NCBI GenBank assembly: GCA_964549615.1 | Contig: CAZJVP010000002.1 | Location: 1 to 52,546 of the forward strand | Direction: 5' to 3' | Length of the DNA: 52,546 nt | Origin: CAYVLA01 sp964549615 [NCBI: uncultured Thermococci archaeon] | GTDB lineage: Archaea > CAYQAE01 > CAYVLA01 | Part shown: piece after piece, positions 9,027 through 16,692 of the stretch | How positions within the stretch are numbered: position 1 is the first letter of the stretch | Layout of the letters: every line of letters starts with the position of its first letter | Position numbers and translations under genes: made by a program | The notes under the pieces: model-generated | Database searches by the model: none | What the model was told of the DNA's origin: nothing | The model's input: only the letters and a program-made list of their open reading frames with translations

Positions 9027-9269
9027 TCAGACATCATCCTGCATGTCCATGAAGTCGTCGAGCTCGTCGAGATCCTCCACCCTTGGTCTGCAAGGCTTCC
9101 TTGCACTGTCCGTCACCCCTTCACCGCCTGAGGGCATGGGCTTGAGCGCAACGAGCACCAAAAAGCCGAGAATCGCAAGCCCGGCCAGAGCCCAGGGCCA
9201 GCCGCCTCCCCCGATCACCATCATCAGACAGAAAAGCTCCAACAGCACGATCAAAAGCAGGACCATCAT
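9027..9269 (-). CDS. Small membrane protein with two helices and an acidic tail
   Basis: The 80-residue product has two hydrophobic stretches (about 1-20 and 26-43) joined by GGGGW. A soluble tail follows, with a strongly acidic end (EDLDELDDFMDMQDDV). It lies 114 bp downstream of the PIN-TPR gene on the same strand and could be the last gene of that operon. No family is recognised. A short membrane protein behind a nuclease/ATPase operon is a recurring theme in defence loci, but that link is only inference here. Confidence 0.5.
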   Translation of the reverse strand: MMVLLLIVLLELFCLMMVIGGGGWPWALAGLAILGFLVLVALKPMPSGGEGVTDSARKPCRPRVEDLDELDDFMDMQDDV

Positions 9270-9383
9270 CCATCCCCTGAGAACCTCGGTCGTACATCCG
9301 GCCAGACGAAGATCCGACCCTGCACATCTGCCGCAGTTCGATCCGCGACCGCCATTTCCCGCGACGGGAGAAAGTCGTCCGGC

Positions 9384-11069
9384 TCACCGAACGTAACGGC
9401 CATCTCGCGTCCTGACCTCCAGCTCGGTCTCCGGCGTGGTGTCGATCTCGCCCCGAATGTTGTACAGGGAGCGCTGCATGGTGGTCTTCACGACGATGGG
9501 GCCGGCGTTGAGCCTTATGGAGTCCGCGTTCTCCGGGACCACGCCTCTGACGACATTGACGCCGATCCTTGAAAAGAGTCCCTCGTTCCAGCAGACAAGC
9601 ATCACTCCCCTCGGGGTCAGGTGGGACGAGCAGATCTTCATAGGGTCACGCAGGTACTTGGGCGTCCCCGGGTCCTCCAGGAACGTCTGGTCCCTGCCGG
9701 AGTCCTTCGTCAGGTAAGGCATCGGGCTTGCCGTGTGATCCTTCCTTCTCAGCTCGTGGGGGATGACTGATACGATCCCCTCCTCCAGCTTCCGGCCCAG
9801 GATTCCGGCCGACCGGTACAGGGGCTCCACCATCCCCGGCTCAAACCAGCCGGAGCGGATGAGGAAGCCGTAGACTGCGAGCGCCTCTTCATACAGCCAG
9901 TGGCGGTAGAACAGGTCGCCCAGATCCTTCAGCGTGCGCTTCCCGTCAACCGCCGCCGGGACCTTGCCCAGGCAGCCCAGAGCTTTCTCATCGTCGCCGC
10001 CTGCGATCCTTGCAGCGGCCAGGGTGCACCAGACCAAGGCCTGGCCCTTGACATCGCCTTGCTCGAGCAGGGGGAGGAGGCTCTGCAGGATCCTGATCGC
10101 GTGCGCGGGATCTCTCCTAAGTAGGTGGGCTATCGCCCTTCGCGCCCCGACCTGCACCAAGAATGGCTTCCGTCTCTCGGAGGAGAGGCCAAGGTAGGTG
10201 GCCGCCTCGTCCAGATATCGCGCCGCCAGGTCGACGGAGCCGGCCTCCTGCGCCTCGACCCCCTTCTCGACCATGGCCCTGCCCAGCTCGCCGAAGATGA
10301 CCGACATCTTCTCGAGGGAGTCGCACTCGGTCGAACTCAGCCTGACACGCATCTCCTCGACCTTGGACAGCGGATCCTCGGATGAAGCGATCCCCTTGAC
10401 AAGGTCAAGCAGCGGCCGGACGTCCGATATCGCCTTCTTCTCGCCCCTCGTGAGGATCCCGCCTGCAAGGTAGTTTTGGACAAGGCCACCCGCCCCCGAC
10501 CTTACCACGGGCGGCGTCCTCTGCGCGGCTATCTGTCGCCTGATTTCTTGCTGCTGGGCCATGAAGGCCTCGGGGTTGGCGTTCTCCAGGAAGTGGCTGA
10601 GCAGCCTGTCGGTCACGATCTTGAGGAAGTGGGACGGGGATCTCCGGTGGAGCATCCCGGCGAACTGGTACGGGGTCATGATCTCCCCGACCGCAACCAT
10701 CCTTGCGTACTCCTGCCTGAGCAGGTAGTCGCTTGACACAAGCAGCGGCCTTTCCCCCGAGAGCGACAGTCCCGCCGCGATCAGGGCGTAGTCGGCCAAC
10801 GACTCACCCTGCGTCAGGCGGCAGGAGGTTTGCCCCATCACCTGCCTTGCCGCATCATCGCTGATGGGCAACGACCGGCAGCGCGAAAGCAGGACGCTTT
10901 TCATCTCCTTGCGGTGGATCTCGTCAAGCACCTGCCCCACGATCACCGGTTCAAACCCGGCCTTCCTTGCCTGATCCAGTATCTCGATCGCCGCGCTGAC
11001 GGCCTCGCTTAAGCTGAACTTGTGGTCCAGCGCGATGAAGACGTTGGAGTCAAACAGGGTCGGCGTCAT
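9384..11069 (-). CDS. PIN-domain nuclease fused to TPR-like helical repeats
   Basis: The 561-residue product starts at the ATG 8 bp after the stop of the Rad50-like gene. Residues 1-140 form a PIN domain: TLFDSNVFIAL (D7), QVLDEIHRKE (E50), LADYALI (D93) and LLVSSDYLL (D114) give the four-acid metal site of these RNases. Residues about 180-430 are helical pairs of TPR type (for example AIRILQSLLPLLEQGDVKGQALVW). The last 130 residues are a beta-rich tail of unknown fold. It is much longer than VapC toxins (about 130 residues) and has no antitoxin partner. Genetic coupling to an SMC-like ATPase suggests that the ATPase controls or loads the nuclease. Confidence 0.8.
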   Translation of the reverse strand: MTPTLFDSNVFIALDHKFSLSEAVSAAIEILDQARKAGFEPVIVGQVLDEIHRKEMKSVLLSRCRSLPISDDAARQVMGQTSCRLTQGESLADYALIAAGLSLSGERPLLVSSDYLLRQEYARMVAVGEIMTPYQFAGMLHRRSPSHFLKIVTDRLLSHFLENANPEAFMAQQQEIRRQIAAQRTPPVVRSGAGGLVQNYLAGGILTRGEKKAISDVRPLLDLVKGIASSEDPLSKVEEMRVRLSSTECDSLEKMSVIFGELGRAMVEKGVEAQEAGSVDLAARYLDEAATYLGLSSERRKPFLVQVGARRAIAHLLRRDPAHAIRILQSLLPLLEQGDVKGQALVWCTLAAARIAGGDDEKALGCLGKVPAAVDGKRTLKDLGDLFYRHWLYEEALAVYGFLIRSGWFEPGMVEPLYRSAGILGRKLEEGIVSVIPHELRRKDHTASPMPYLTKDSGRDQTFLEDPGTPKYLRDPMKICSSHLTPRGVMLVCWNEGLFSRIGVNVVRGVVPENADSIRLNAGPIVVKTTMQRSLYNIRGEIDTTPETELEVRTRDGRYVR

Positions 11070-11077
11070 TTCCGTGC

Positions 11078-12952
11078 CTACAGGGCGATCACGTTTGCCC
11101 ATCCGCCCTCGACGAGGGCCGGCTCGTTGCTGGTCACTATGATCTGGTCAGGGGCTGGGACCTCCCTGAGGAACTCCCTCATCTTGGCCACGTGCTCGGC
11201 GTCAAGGTGCTCGGTCGGCTCGTCCAGGACCATGAAGTCCGAGCTCACCATGGACTGTGCCAGCGCGAACCTTATCGCCAAGAAGCAGAGCATCTTCTCG
11301 GACGCCGCCATGGTCGAAGCCTGAATCTCATGTCCCTCCCTCTCGGCCACCGGCAAGAGCATGTTCTTCTCAAGGTCCACGTGCCACCCCTCGAAGATCC
11401 CCAGCTTCAGCACCGAACCCGTCGCAAGCTGCTCGATCTTCTTGATCGGTATTGACCCCAGCTCCACGACGGTGGCCTCGCAGGCCTCCCTGAGTAGCTT
11501 CGAGAGCGCCTTCGATCTCTGAACCTCCGCTTCCTGGTTCTCAAGCTCTTGCAGCCTCTCCTCAGCCGCCTTGAGCGCCGCCTGGTCAGCCACCACCCGG
11601 TCACGGCTGGCCATAACCTCCTCGAGCCTGGACTGTATCTCGGCAAGGCGGGCGTCGGTCTCCTCCACCATCTCGGCGCCCTTCACCCTCTGTCTCAGGT
11701 CTTGGACCTCCTTTTCCAGCCTCTCAATCTCCTTCTGGCGCTCGGCGAGGGCCTGCTGCAGGCTCTCTAGTGCCTCGATCTTTCGCCGGAGCCTGTCCTT
11801 CTTCTCGAGCCCGTCCTGCACCGCCTGCCTTTCCCTCTGGGCCTGCTGCGCGGCCTGCGCCGCCCGGGCAAGCTCCTGCTCCACGGACTCCAGCTCGCGC
11901 TTCTTCTCGGCGATGATCGAGTCCAGTATCTGGGGCGTGATCTTCTGGTGGCAGGTCGGGCACTCCCCGATCCCCTTCGCCTTCAGCGCCTGGACCGACG
12001 CCAGCGCGTCCCTGAGCAACAGGCTCCTCCCCCTCGCCTCGTCCCGCTTTCCCGACAGCTCCCTCTCCGCATCCAGCTTGGCCTTGAGTTCGTCCTGGGT
12101 CGCAGCGATGGATTCCATCTCGGACCTTATGGCTTCCAGGCTCGGGTACGGACCCTTCTCGGTTCCCAGCCTGCCTTCAAGCGACTTCCTCTCCGCGTCC
12201 AGGCGCTCCAGCCGCTCCTCGGCCATGCTGAGCTTCAGGCTGTCGTCGGCCAGGCCCTTGAGCGAGGCCTTCTGCTGGAGCAACCGCTCCTTCTCAGCGT
12301 TGAGCGCCTCCAACTCCCGGTTGAGCCGGTCAAGCTCGCCGATCAGCGGCTTTGCCTTCAGCACGGTCAGGTTCGTGGCGGCCTGGGCGAAGGCCTTTTC
12401 CAGCTCCCTTGCCCGTGCGTTGACCCGGCTCTGCCACTCCTTCGCCGCATCGGCTATCTCCTCAAGCCTCTCCAGCCTGATCAGCGACTTGACGAACTCC
12501 TTCCTCTTCATCGGCGTGCTGCTGGCAAGGTACTCGGGGATCTCCCCCTCCTTCATGAACACGGCCTGGGTAAGCTCAGGAAACCTGGCCTGAAGGAGCT
12601 CGGCTATCTTTAGGTCCACCGATGAGCCGCTCGCCAGCTCTGACACCTCGGAGCCGCCCTCGAGCCTGAGTAGGTGCGACTGCTTGCGGGTCGGCCTCCG
12701 CCTCACCCTGTAGGCCTCGCCGCCTATGGTCAGGTCAAGCTCGACCACGGCGTCCTTGGATGCCGCCCTGACGAAGTCGGCCGGCTTCGCCTTCGGCGCG
12801 AGCACCTCGCCCGTGAGGGCATAGAACATCGCGTTCACCAGGCTGGTCTTCCCGGAGAAGTTCTTGCCGTAGAGGACGTTCCTGCCCGGCTTGAACTCGA
12901 CGGCCTTCTGCTCGAACGGCCCCCAGTCGCGCACAGCCAGTCGGGTGATCAT
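11078..12952 (-). CDS. Rad50/SMC-like ATPase with zinc hook
   Basis: The 624-residue product has an N-terminal Walker A (GKNFSGKTS, G29-T36). A long coiled coil is broken by a zinc hook CPTC at 331-334. The C-terminal Walker B is VLDEPTEHLD (D577, E578), followed by a TSNEPAL switch. The ABC signature, normally LSGGE, reads MAASE (548-552), a notable change at a residue stretch that contacts ATP. It is shorter than archaeal Rad50 (about 850-900 residues) and no Mre11 gene is near. Instead it is followed by the PIN-TPR gene and preceded at 3 bp by the 58-residue gene. GGGGGAG before the ATG serves as ribosome binding site. It probably tethers or remodels nucleic acid for the PIN partner. Confidence 0.85.
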   Translation of the reverse strand: MITRLAVRDWGPFEQKAVEFKPGRNVLYGKNFSGKTSLVNAMFYALTGEVLAPKAKPADFVRAASKDAVVELDLTIGGEAYRVRRRPTRKQSHLLRLEGGSEVSELASGSSVDLKIAELLQARFPELTQAVFMKEGEIPEYLASSTPMKRKEFVKSLIRLERLEEIADAAKEWQSRVNARARELEKAFAQAATNLTVLKAKPLIGELDRLNRELEALNAEKERLLQQKASLKGLADDSLKLSMAEERLERLDAERKSLEGRLGTEKGPYPSLEAIRSEMESIAATQDELKAKLDAERELSGKRDEARGRSLLLRDALASVQALKAKGIGECPTCHQKITPQILDSIIAEKKRELESVEQELARAAQAAQQAQRERQAVQDGLEKKDRLRRKIEALESLQQALAERQKEIERLEKEVQDLRQRVKGAEMVEETDARLAEIQSRLEEVMASRDRVVADQAALKAAEERLQELENQEAEVQRSKALSKLLREACEATVVELGSIPIKKIEQLATGSVLKLGIFEGWHVDLEKNMLLPVAEREGHEIQASTMAASEKMLCFLAIRFALAQSMVSSDFMVLDEPTEHLDAEHVAKMREFLREVPAPDQIIVTSNEPALVEGGWANVIAL

Positions 12953-12955
12953 CCC

Positions 12956-13132
12956 TTACTCCCCCACAAGCTTCGCCAGCTCTACGTCCGGCCTTGCGTC
13001 CTTGTCCTCGAACATCCGCTTGAAATAGGCCTCAAGCTTCTCGATGTCCTCCATGCTGACCAGCTTCTCCTTGGCCGCCAGCCCCCTGAGCTTCTCGGAG
13101 AAGATGCTCAGGGGCGAAACCCTATCCTGCAT
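12956..13132 (-). CDS. 58-residue helical protein within the CARF/Rad50/PIN operon
   Basis: ATG at 13132 follows GGGGGAAGAAGG, a plausible ribosome binding site. The product is MQDRVSPLSIFSEKLRGLAA then KEK..., two or three amphipathic helices ending ELAKLVGE. An upstream extension is open but overlaps the regulator gene and has poor coding character. The gene ends 3 bp before the Rad50-like ATG, so translation is likely coupled. It has no recognised family. It could be a small adaptor between ATPase and nuclease, or an antitoxin-like partner; nothing in the sequence decides this. Confidence 0.6.
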   Translation of the reverse strand: MQDRVSPLSIFSEKLRGLAAKEKLVSMEDIEKLEAYFKRMFEDKDARPDVELAKLVGE

Positions 13133-13196
13133 CCTTCTTCCCCCTTCGGTGCCCGTGCCCGCCTGCTCGGCGGGAGTCCCGATGAAGCCAGCCCCG

Positions 13197-13985
13197 TTAC
13201 GCGTTGCACTCCGCGTCAAGGAAGAGCCTGCCCGTCCTTTCAAGCCCAACCTTGACCTTCTTGCCCTCGGACGCCACGCTGACCAGGTCCTTGCGCCTCA
13301 GGGATTCAAGGTGATAGACCACGTTTGACCTTGGGACCCTCTTTCTCCCCGTCCTGACCCGCTGCGCCAGTTCCTTGAGCGACTCCGCACCTCCCTCCGC
13401 CAAGCCCTTGAGGATCGCGCGCTCGGTCTCGCTGAGGGGCTCCACGGGGAGGGGAGACAGCTCCAGGATCTCCTTGACCCCGCTCGCCATCCCCTTCTGC
13501 AGGAACTCGTCCACGACCGCCTTCGCCCCCTCAAGTGACTCCTGGGACGGCTTACCTGCCGCCTCAAGCAGCGCCTCCACCATCCTTCCCTGCCTGTACT
13601 CCTCCGGCTTGACGTACAGCAGCCTCACCTGTCCCAGCGGCCTGCACATGGAGGCGGCCATCACGATGGCCACAAGTTCCAGCCTTGGCGCTGCCGAAAG
13701 GTTCACCAGGACCTTCTTCCCCAATGAGAGCTCGCTCTTGAGCAACGCGGATATCTGCCTGAACATGGCGTCGAAGTCGTAGATGTCCACCTCCACCGAG
13801 CGAATCCTGACCGGGAGCTGCCTGAGCTTCTCCAGGAAGTGGTCCTCAAGCGAGTGCTCCCCCGGGTACTCCTCGTTCTTGCTGCGCAAAAGCACCAGCT
13901 CATCCACGGGGTGCTCCAGCATCGGCGCGACTATCCTGTCGTACTCGAACCCGACCGGCACAATGTGGACGCAGGGCTGCCTCAT
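13197..13985 (-). CDS. CARF-like/winged-helix transcriptional regulator (HFX_2341/DUF6293-type)
   Basis: The 262-residue product has an N-terminal Rossmann-like sensor: VHIVPVGFEYDRIV, DELVLLRSKN and later KKVLVNLSAAPRLE. These are the strand and nucleotide-loop elements of CARF domains. Residues about 170-255 form a winged helix (ETERAILKGLAEGG, NVVYHLESLRRKDLV, then a wing). Relatives include Csa3 CRISPR regulators and the haloarchaeal HFX_2341 family. CARF domains bind cyclic oligonucleotide messengers, so this gene may switch the operon in response to such a signal (inference). It is first in the four-gene operon and has a strong TATA box about 29 nt before its ATG. No CRISPR array or cas gene is present here. 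Confidence 0.8.
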   Translation of the reverse strand: MRQPCVHIVPVGFEYDRIVAPMLEHPVDELVLLRSKNEEYPGEHSLEDHFLEKLRQLPVRIRSVEVDIYDFDAMFRQISALLKSELSLGKKVLVNLSAAPRLELVAIVMAASMCRPLGQVRLLYVKPEEYRQGRMVEALLEAAGKPSQESLEGAKAVVDEFLQKGMASGVKEILELSPLPVEPLSETERAILKGLAEGGAESLKELAQRVRTGRKRVPRSNVVYHLESLRRKDLVSVASEGKKVKVGLERTGRLFLDAECNA

Positions 13986-14010
13986 CTGCGTTCCTTGGGG
14001 AACGCCTGTT

Positions 14011-14020
14011 CTTAAATATG
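14011..14020 (-). promoter_or_regulatory. TATA box of the CARF/Rad50/PIN operon
   Basis: On the minus strand the box reads CATATTTAAG, centred about 29 nt upstream of the ATG at 13985. It is the best TATA match in the window. There is no Shine-Dalgarno sequence, so the transcript is probably leaderless. Confidence 0.6.
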
Positions 14021-14288
14021 TTTGCCAGAAGACACAAATAGTTGTTACGAAACCGCCTGAATGGTCGCAAAATCATGGACAGGGGATTGTTCCATGTGCC
14101 GAATCCTCGTCGCCCTCCTGGGCGGCCTGGCCGTGCCCGTGGTCGGTCCAGCGCGAGCAGGCGCCAAGACAGCGGAGGCAGGAGGCATGCCGTCCAGCTA
14201 CTTGGTGAACTCTACGCGAGGGCTGAGGCTTGGGCGCCCCAGGGAGATTTATCTGATCCCGCCTCCCATCTCGGGCTGAGGAGACTCC

Positions 14289-14708
14289 GTGGCAGCGCCC
14301 GAACTGAACCTCGCGAAGGCTGCCAAAAGGCTTGCAGCCGGGCTCTCTAGGGTTCCAGGGATAATCTGCGTCTACCTCTTCGGATCCGCGGCCAGGGGGG
14401 ACAGCAACGCGCTCAGCGACATCGACCTAGCCGTACTCCTTGAGCCTAGCCACGGAGGCGAGATGTCCAAGGCCGCCGAGGTGTTGGCAAGAGTCTTCGG
14501 GGAGAAGGCCGACATCTCGGATCTAGCTGAACTTCCGTTGTCCGTTCAGTTCAGGGCGATAAGGGATGGGGTGCTTCTCTACGTCGCCGATGACCTCGCG
14601 AGAGCCAGGTTCGAGGCCCGCGTCATCGAGGAGTACCTGGACATGGAGTTCCACAGGGAGGAATACCTAGGAGAGTGGTTTGGGGATGCCAGGCCGAGTG
14701 GATCGTGA
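14289..14708 (+). CDS. MNT-type nucleotidyltransferase (antitoxin of the second HEPN pair)
   Basis: The 139-residue product begins at GTG after GAGGAG. The core reads VYLFGSAARGDSNALSDIDLAVLL, the Gly-Ser and Asp-x-Asp signature, with later conserved acidic strand FGEKADISDLAEL. It overlaps the DUF86 HEPN gene that follows by about 20 nt, the usual MNT-HEPN coupling. The antitoxin itself is intact although its partner is interrupted. Confidence 0.85.
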   Translation: MAAPELNLAKAAKRLAAGLSRVPGIICVYLFGSAARGDSNALSDIDLAVLLEPSHGGEMSKAAEVLARVFGEKADISDLAELPLSVQFRAIRDGVLLYVADDLARARFEARVIEEYLDMEFHREEYLGEWFGDARPSGS

Positions 14709-15001
14709 ACTCGTCGCGGCCAAGTTCATGCTGATCAAAGACAACGTCAAGCAACTCAGGAAGCTTGCGGCACTTCCGAAGGAAGCGTTTCTTGCGGATC
14801 CGATCCGGAGGGCTGCCGCGGAGAGGATGTTGCACATATCCATCGAGGCTGCGGTCGACATATGTAGCCATGTAATATCCGTCGAGAAGCTAAGGAAACC
14901 GGAGCACTATGCCGATATCCCCTCGATCCTGAAGGAGGCGCACGTCCTTGGTGAAGATGTCGCGACCAGCCTGGTCGACATGATCAAGTTCAGGAACATC
15001 C

Positions 15002-15017
15002 TCGTGCACCTGTACGC
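15002..15017 (+). repeat. Left copy of 16-bp target-site duplication
   Basis: TCGTGCACCTGTACGC is identical to 15304-15319 and immediately flanks the inverted-repeat element. The repeat belongs to the HEPN coding sequence (residues VHLYA). Confidence 0.95.
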
Positions 15018-15303
15018 TGTTGGGTAAAGTGACATATGTTACACTTTTCCGCCTTCCCGCTCCGGCGGCCTTCCACCGAGCGATCAACTTTCGTATGCCC
15101 ATCGATGCGCAGGACTTCGAACAAGACATTCGGGAGGCGGGTTGAGTCCTTTCTCTCCTCCGGGGAGGAAGAAACCTCAAGAAGTCAGTCCACCCATTCG
15201 AGACACTCGGTCGCGGGCAGGAGCGCCATGACTCCCCATGACTCCTCGGACTGAGGCATGGAGAGTCCTCTGCAGAGTGTAACATATGTGGGTTTACCCA
15301 ACA
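15018..15303. mobile_element. 286-bp MITE-like element with about 30-bp terminal inverted repeats
   Basis: The ends are TGTTGGGTAAA...ACATATGTTACACT on the left and the same on the right when reversed; 26 of 30 bases match and differences cluster in the middle (GTG versus CCC). The ends are TGT...ACA. The interior (about 225 bp) has no transposase-length frame; its short frames have no recognisable motifs. It is flanked by an exact 16-bp target duplication. It is therefore a non-autonomous element moved by a transposase elsewhere. The long duplication is unusual: most insertion sequences make 2-10 bp, IS481 relatives up to about 15, and casposons 14-15. Confidence 0.92.
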
Positions 15304-15319
15304 TCGTGCACCTGTACGC
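15304..15319 (+). repeat. Right copy of 16-bp target-site duplication
   Basis: This is an exact copy of 15002-15017, directly abutting the right inverted repeat. The HEPN frame resumes from here. Confidence 0.95.
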
Positions 15320-15422
15320 GAAGCTTGATGTAGAGAGGCCTCACGACATCCTCCGGAACAATCTGGACGACTTCGACAGGTTCGAAGACGACATCGTGCG
15401 GTACGTGAAGCGCACAGGGTAG

Positions 15423-15941
15423 CTGGAGCGGTGGGGCCGCGAAGGTGATAAGGCCGAATGCGGTCTACGCGTTTGATCCGGGTGGCCGCCCAATCCCTGA
15501 GACTTCCCTGTTGGGTTCCCTGGCGACGATCATATGCGCATGCTCGCTGAGGGATTTGAGCTGCGTTGGTAAGACTCCCTGAGCGACGGCGGCCAGATAC
15601 CCTTCTACTCCAGGCCCCAAGTCCCGGCAAGCCAACGGCCCGCGATGCCCGTCTGGGCGCCTTGGACATCACCCGCTCCCTTCAGCACGCCGCGTCAGCC
15701 CTTCCAGGATCTCCTCAGTACGGCGGCAAAGCCGGATCTGGAGCCACCCCGCGCCAGCTGGAACGAGCAAGTGATCGACAGATCGACCATCGGGCCGGGA
15801 TTCGCGGGTCGGCCATTTCGCCGGAAGCAATAGGATCAACGAGCGGCGCAAAGAAACAACCGGCAGAAAACATCCCCGGGCCACAAGCGGAACAGAAAGG
15901 CGAAGCGCGGGCCAAGCCAAAGCCACGAAGCAGGGGATGCC
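15423..15941. other. Gene-free stretch between toxin-antitoxin modules (519 bp)
   Basis: No frame on either strand shows domain motifs or a convincing start. A short plus-strand frame (about 15450-15570, AKVIRPNAVYAFDPGGRPIP) has coding-like flavour but is closed quickly and unrecognised. I see no RNA gene. Confidence 0.4.
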
Positions 15942-16283
15942 TCAACGAACCTCCTCGAGCTTGTCGATGAACCGGCTATACCATCGCTCGAGCTCTCCGC
16001 TTGAAACGATGTGCAGCTCTATGGGAGCGTCGATTGCCCCCAGGATCCGGGCCTTGGCCCTCGTGGCCTCCTCTCGGTCGACGCCGTCCACGACTATGAG
16101 GATGTCGATGTCGCTGCTGGCCGTGTACCTCTTATCCAGAACGGATCCGAACACATAGAGCCTGCAGTCCTTCCAGATCTGCCGTGCCGCCTCCTTTACT
16201 CTCCTTGCCACGTCCCTATAGGCCTCAAGCTGGCCGAGGGCCCTTTCGCCCGCCTTGATGTAGGGATCAAAGCTGCTCGACAA
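15942..16283 (-). CDS. MNT-type nucleotidyltransferase (antitoxin of the third HEPN pair)
   Basis: The product is about 113 residues from TTG 16283, which lies inside the end of the HEPN gene; GGAGG about 12 nt upstream supports this start. The signature is LYVFGSVLDKRYTASSDIDILIVV, with a conserved later strand PIELHIVS. The frame is open upstream but those residues are read over the HEPN gene in another frame. The 17-nt overlap implies translational coupling with the toxin. Confidence 0.85.
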   Translation of the reverse strand: MSSSFDPYIKAGERALGQLEAYRDVARRVKEAARQIWKDCRLYVFGSVLDKRYTASSDIDILIVVDGVDREEATRAKARILGAIDAPIELHIVSSGELERWYSRFIDKLEEVR

Positions 16284-16653
16284 TCGGTCCGAAAACCTCC
16301 TTCGCGAACCTGAGCATGCTCCTGACCTCGAGAGGCTCATGCTGCCTCGGCAAGTACCGGGCGGCGATGTATGCGTCCTCAATCTTGGTCAGCAGCACGA
16401 GGCTGTTTTCATCCTGAAGGAGGGCTCCCAGTTTCTGGGCGCCCGTTCCGAGATGGCGGATCAGTCGGACGAGGGAATGCGTTCTCGGGTAGGTACCCGT
16501 CTTCAATAGGAGCTTGTGCTTAAGGAGAAGTTGACAATACTGCTCGATGCTGAAAGCTGCTAGGTCCCAGACCTCCTCCGCCATCAGTCTTTCCGCGTTC
16601 CTCAGGAAGGCCTGCGCTCTCTCTCTCAGGGCTTCCGCCTCTTCGAAGGACAT
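16267..16653 (-). CDS. HEPN-domain protein (toxin of the third HEPN/MNT pair)
   Basis: The 128-residue product begins at ATG 16653 (MSFEEAEALRERAQAFL). It is an all-helical HEPN fold with the typical block DLAAFSIEQYCQLLLK, TYPRTHSLVRLIRHLG, and an R-x5-H near the C-terminus (RYLPRQH). This order (HEPN first, MNT second) is the reverse of the neighbouring module at 14289. A TATA box (CCTTTATAAGC) lies about 34 nt upstream, giving a very short leader. Confidence 0.85.
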   Translation of the reverse strand: MSFEEAEALRERAQAFLRNAERLMAEEVWDLAAFSIEQYCQLLLKHKLLLKTGTYPRTHSLVRLIRHLGTGAQKLGALLQDENSLVLLTKIEDAYIAARYLPRQHEPLEVRSMLRFAKEVFGPIVEQL

Positions 16654-16681
16654 TTGACACCGAACCGGATTACGCCTCACT

Positions 16682-16692
16682 GCTTATAAAGG
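16682..16692 (-). promoter_or_regulatory. TATA box of the third HEPN/MNT module
   Basis: On the minus strand the box reads CCTTTATAAGC, centred about 34 nt from ATG 16653. It supports that ATG over the upstream in-frame start at 16680, which lies too close to the box. Confidence 0.55.

Larger units (their letters stand above)
14686..15422 (+). pseudogene. DUF86-type HEPN RNase (HepT-like), split by a 286-bp insertion
   Basis: The 5' part runs from ATG 14686 to a TAA inside the insert (15025-15027). It encodes helices with the HEPN motif KFRNILVH (R-x4-H). The 3' part resumes at 15304-15422 with HLYAKLDVERPHDILRNN and VRYVKRTG. Removing the insert and one target duplicate restores a single frame exactly, proving insertion into a formerly intact gene. 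The truncated product keeps the catalytic R-x4-H but loses the last helix and gains only two residues (VG), so it might still be toxic or be inert. HepT proteins are ribonucleases silenced by the adjacent MNT partner. Confidence 0.9.

Noticed and set aside
11571-12593. 340-codon plus-strand frame opposite the Rad50-like gene
   Set aside because: It is the Ser-rich antisense shadow of a coiled-coil gene with all ATPase motifs on the other strand.
14890-15672. Long minus-strand open frame running across the inverted-repeat element
   Set aside because: It crosses both element ends and the antisense of the HEPN gene, has no domain motif and low-quality composition; it is a by-product of GC-rich sequence.
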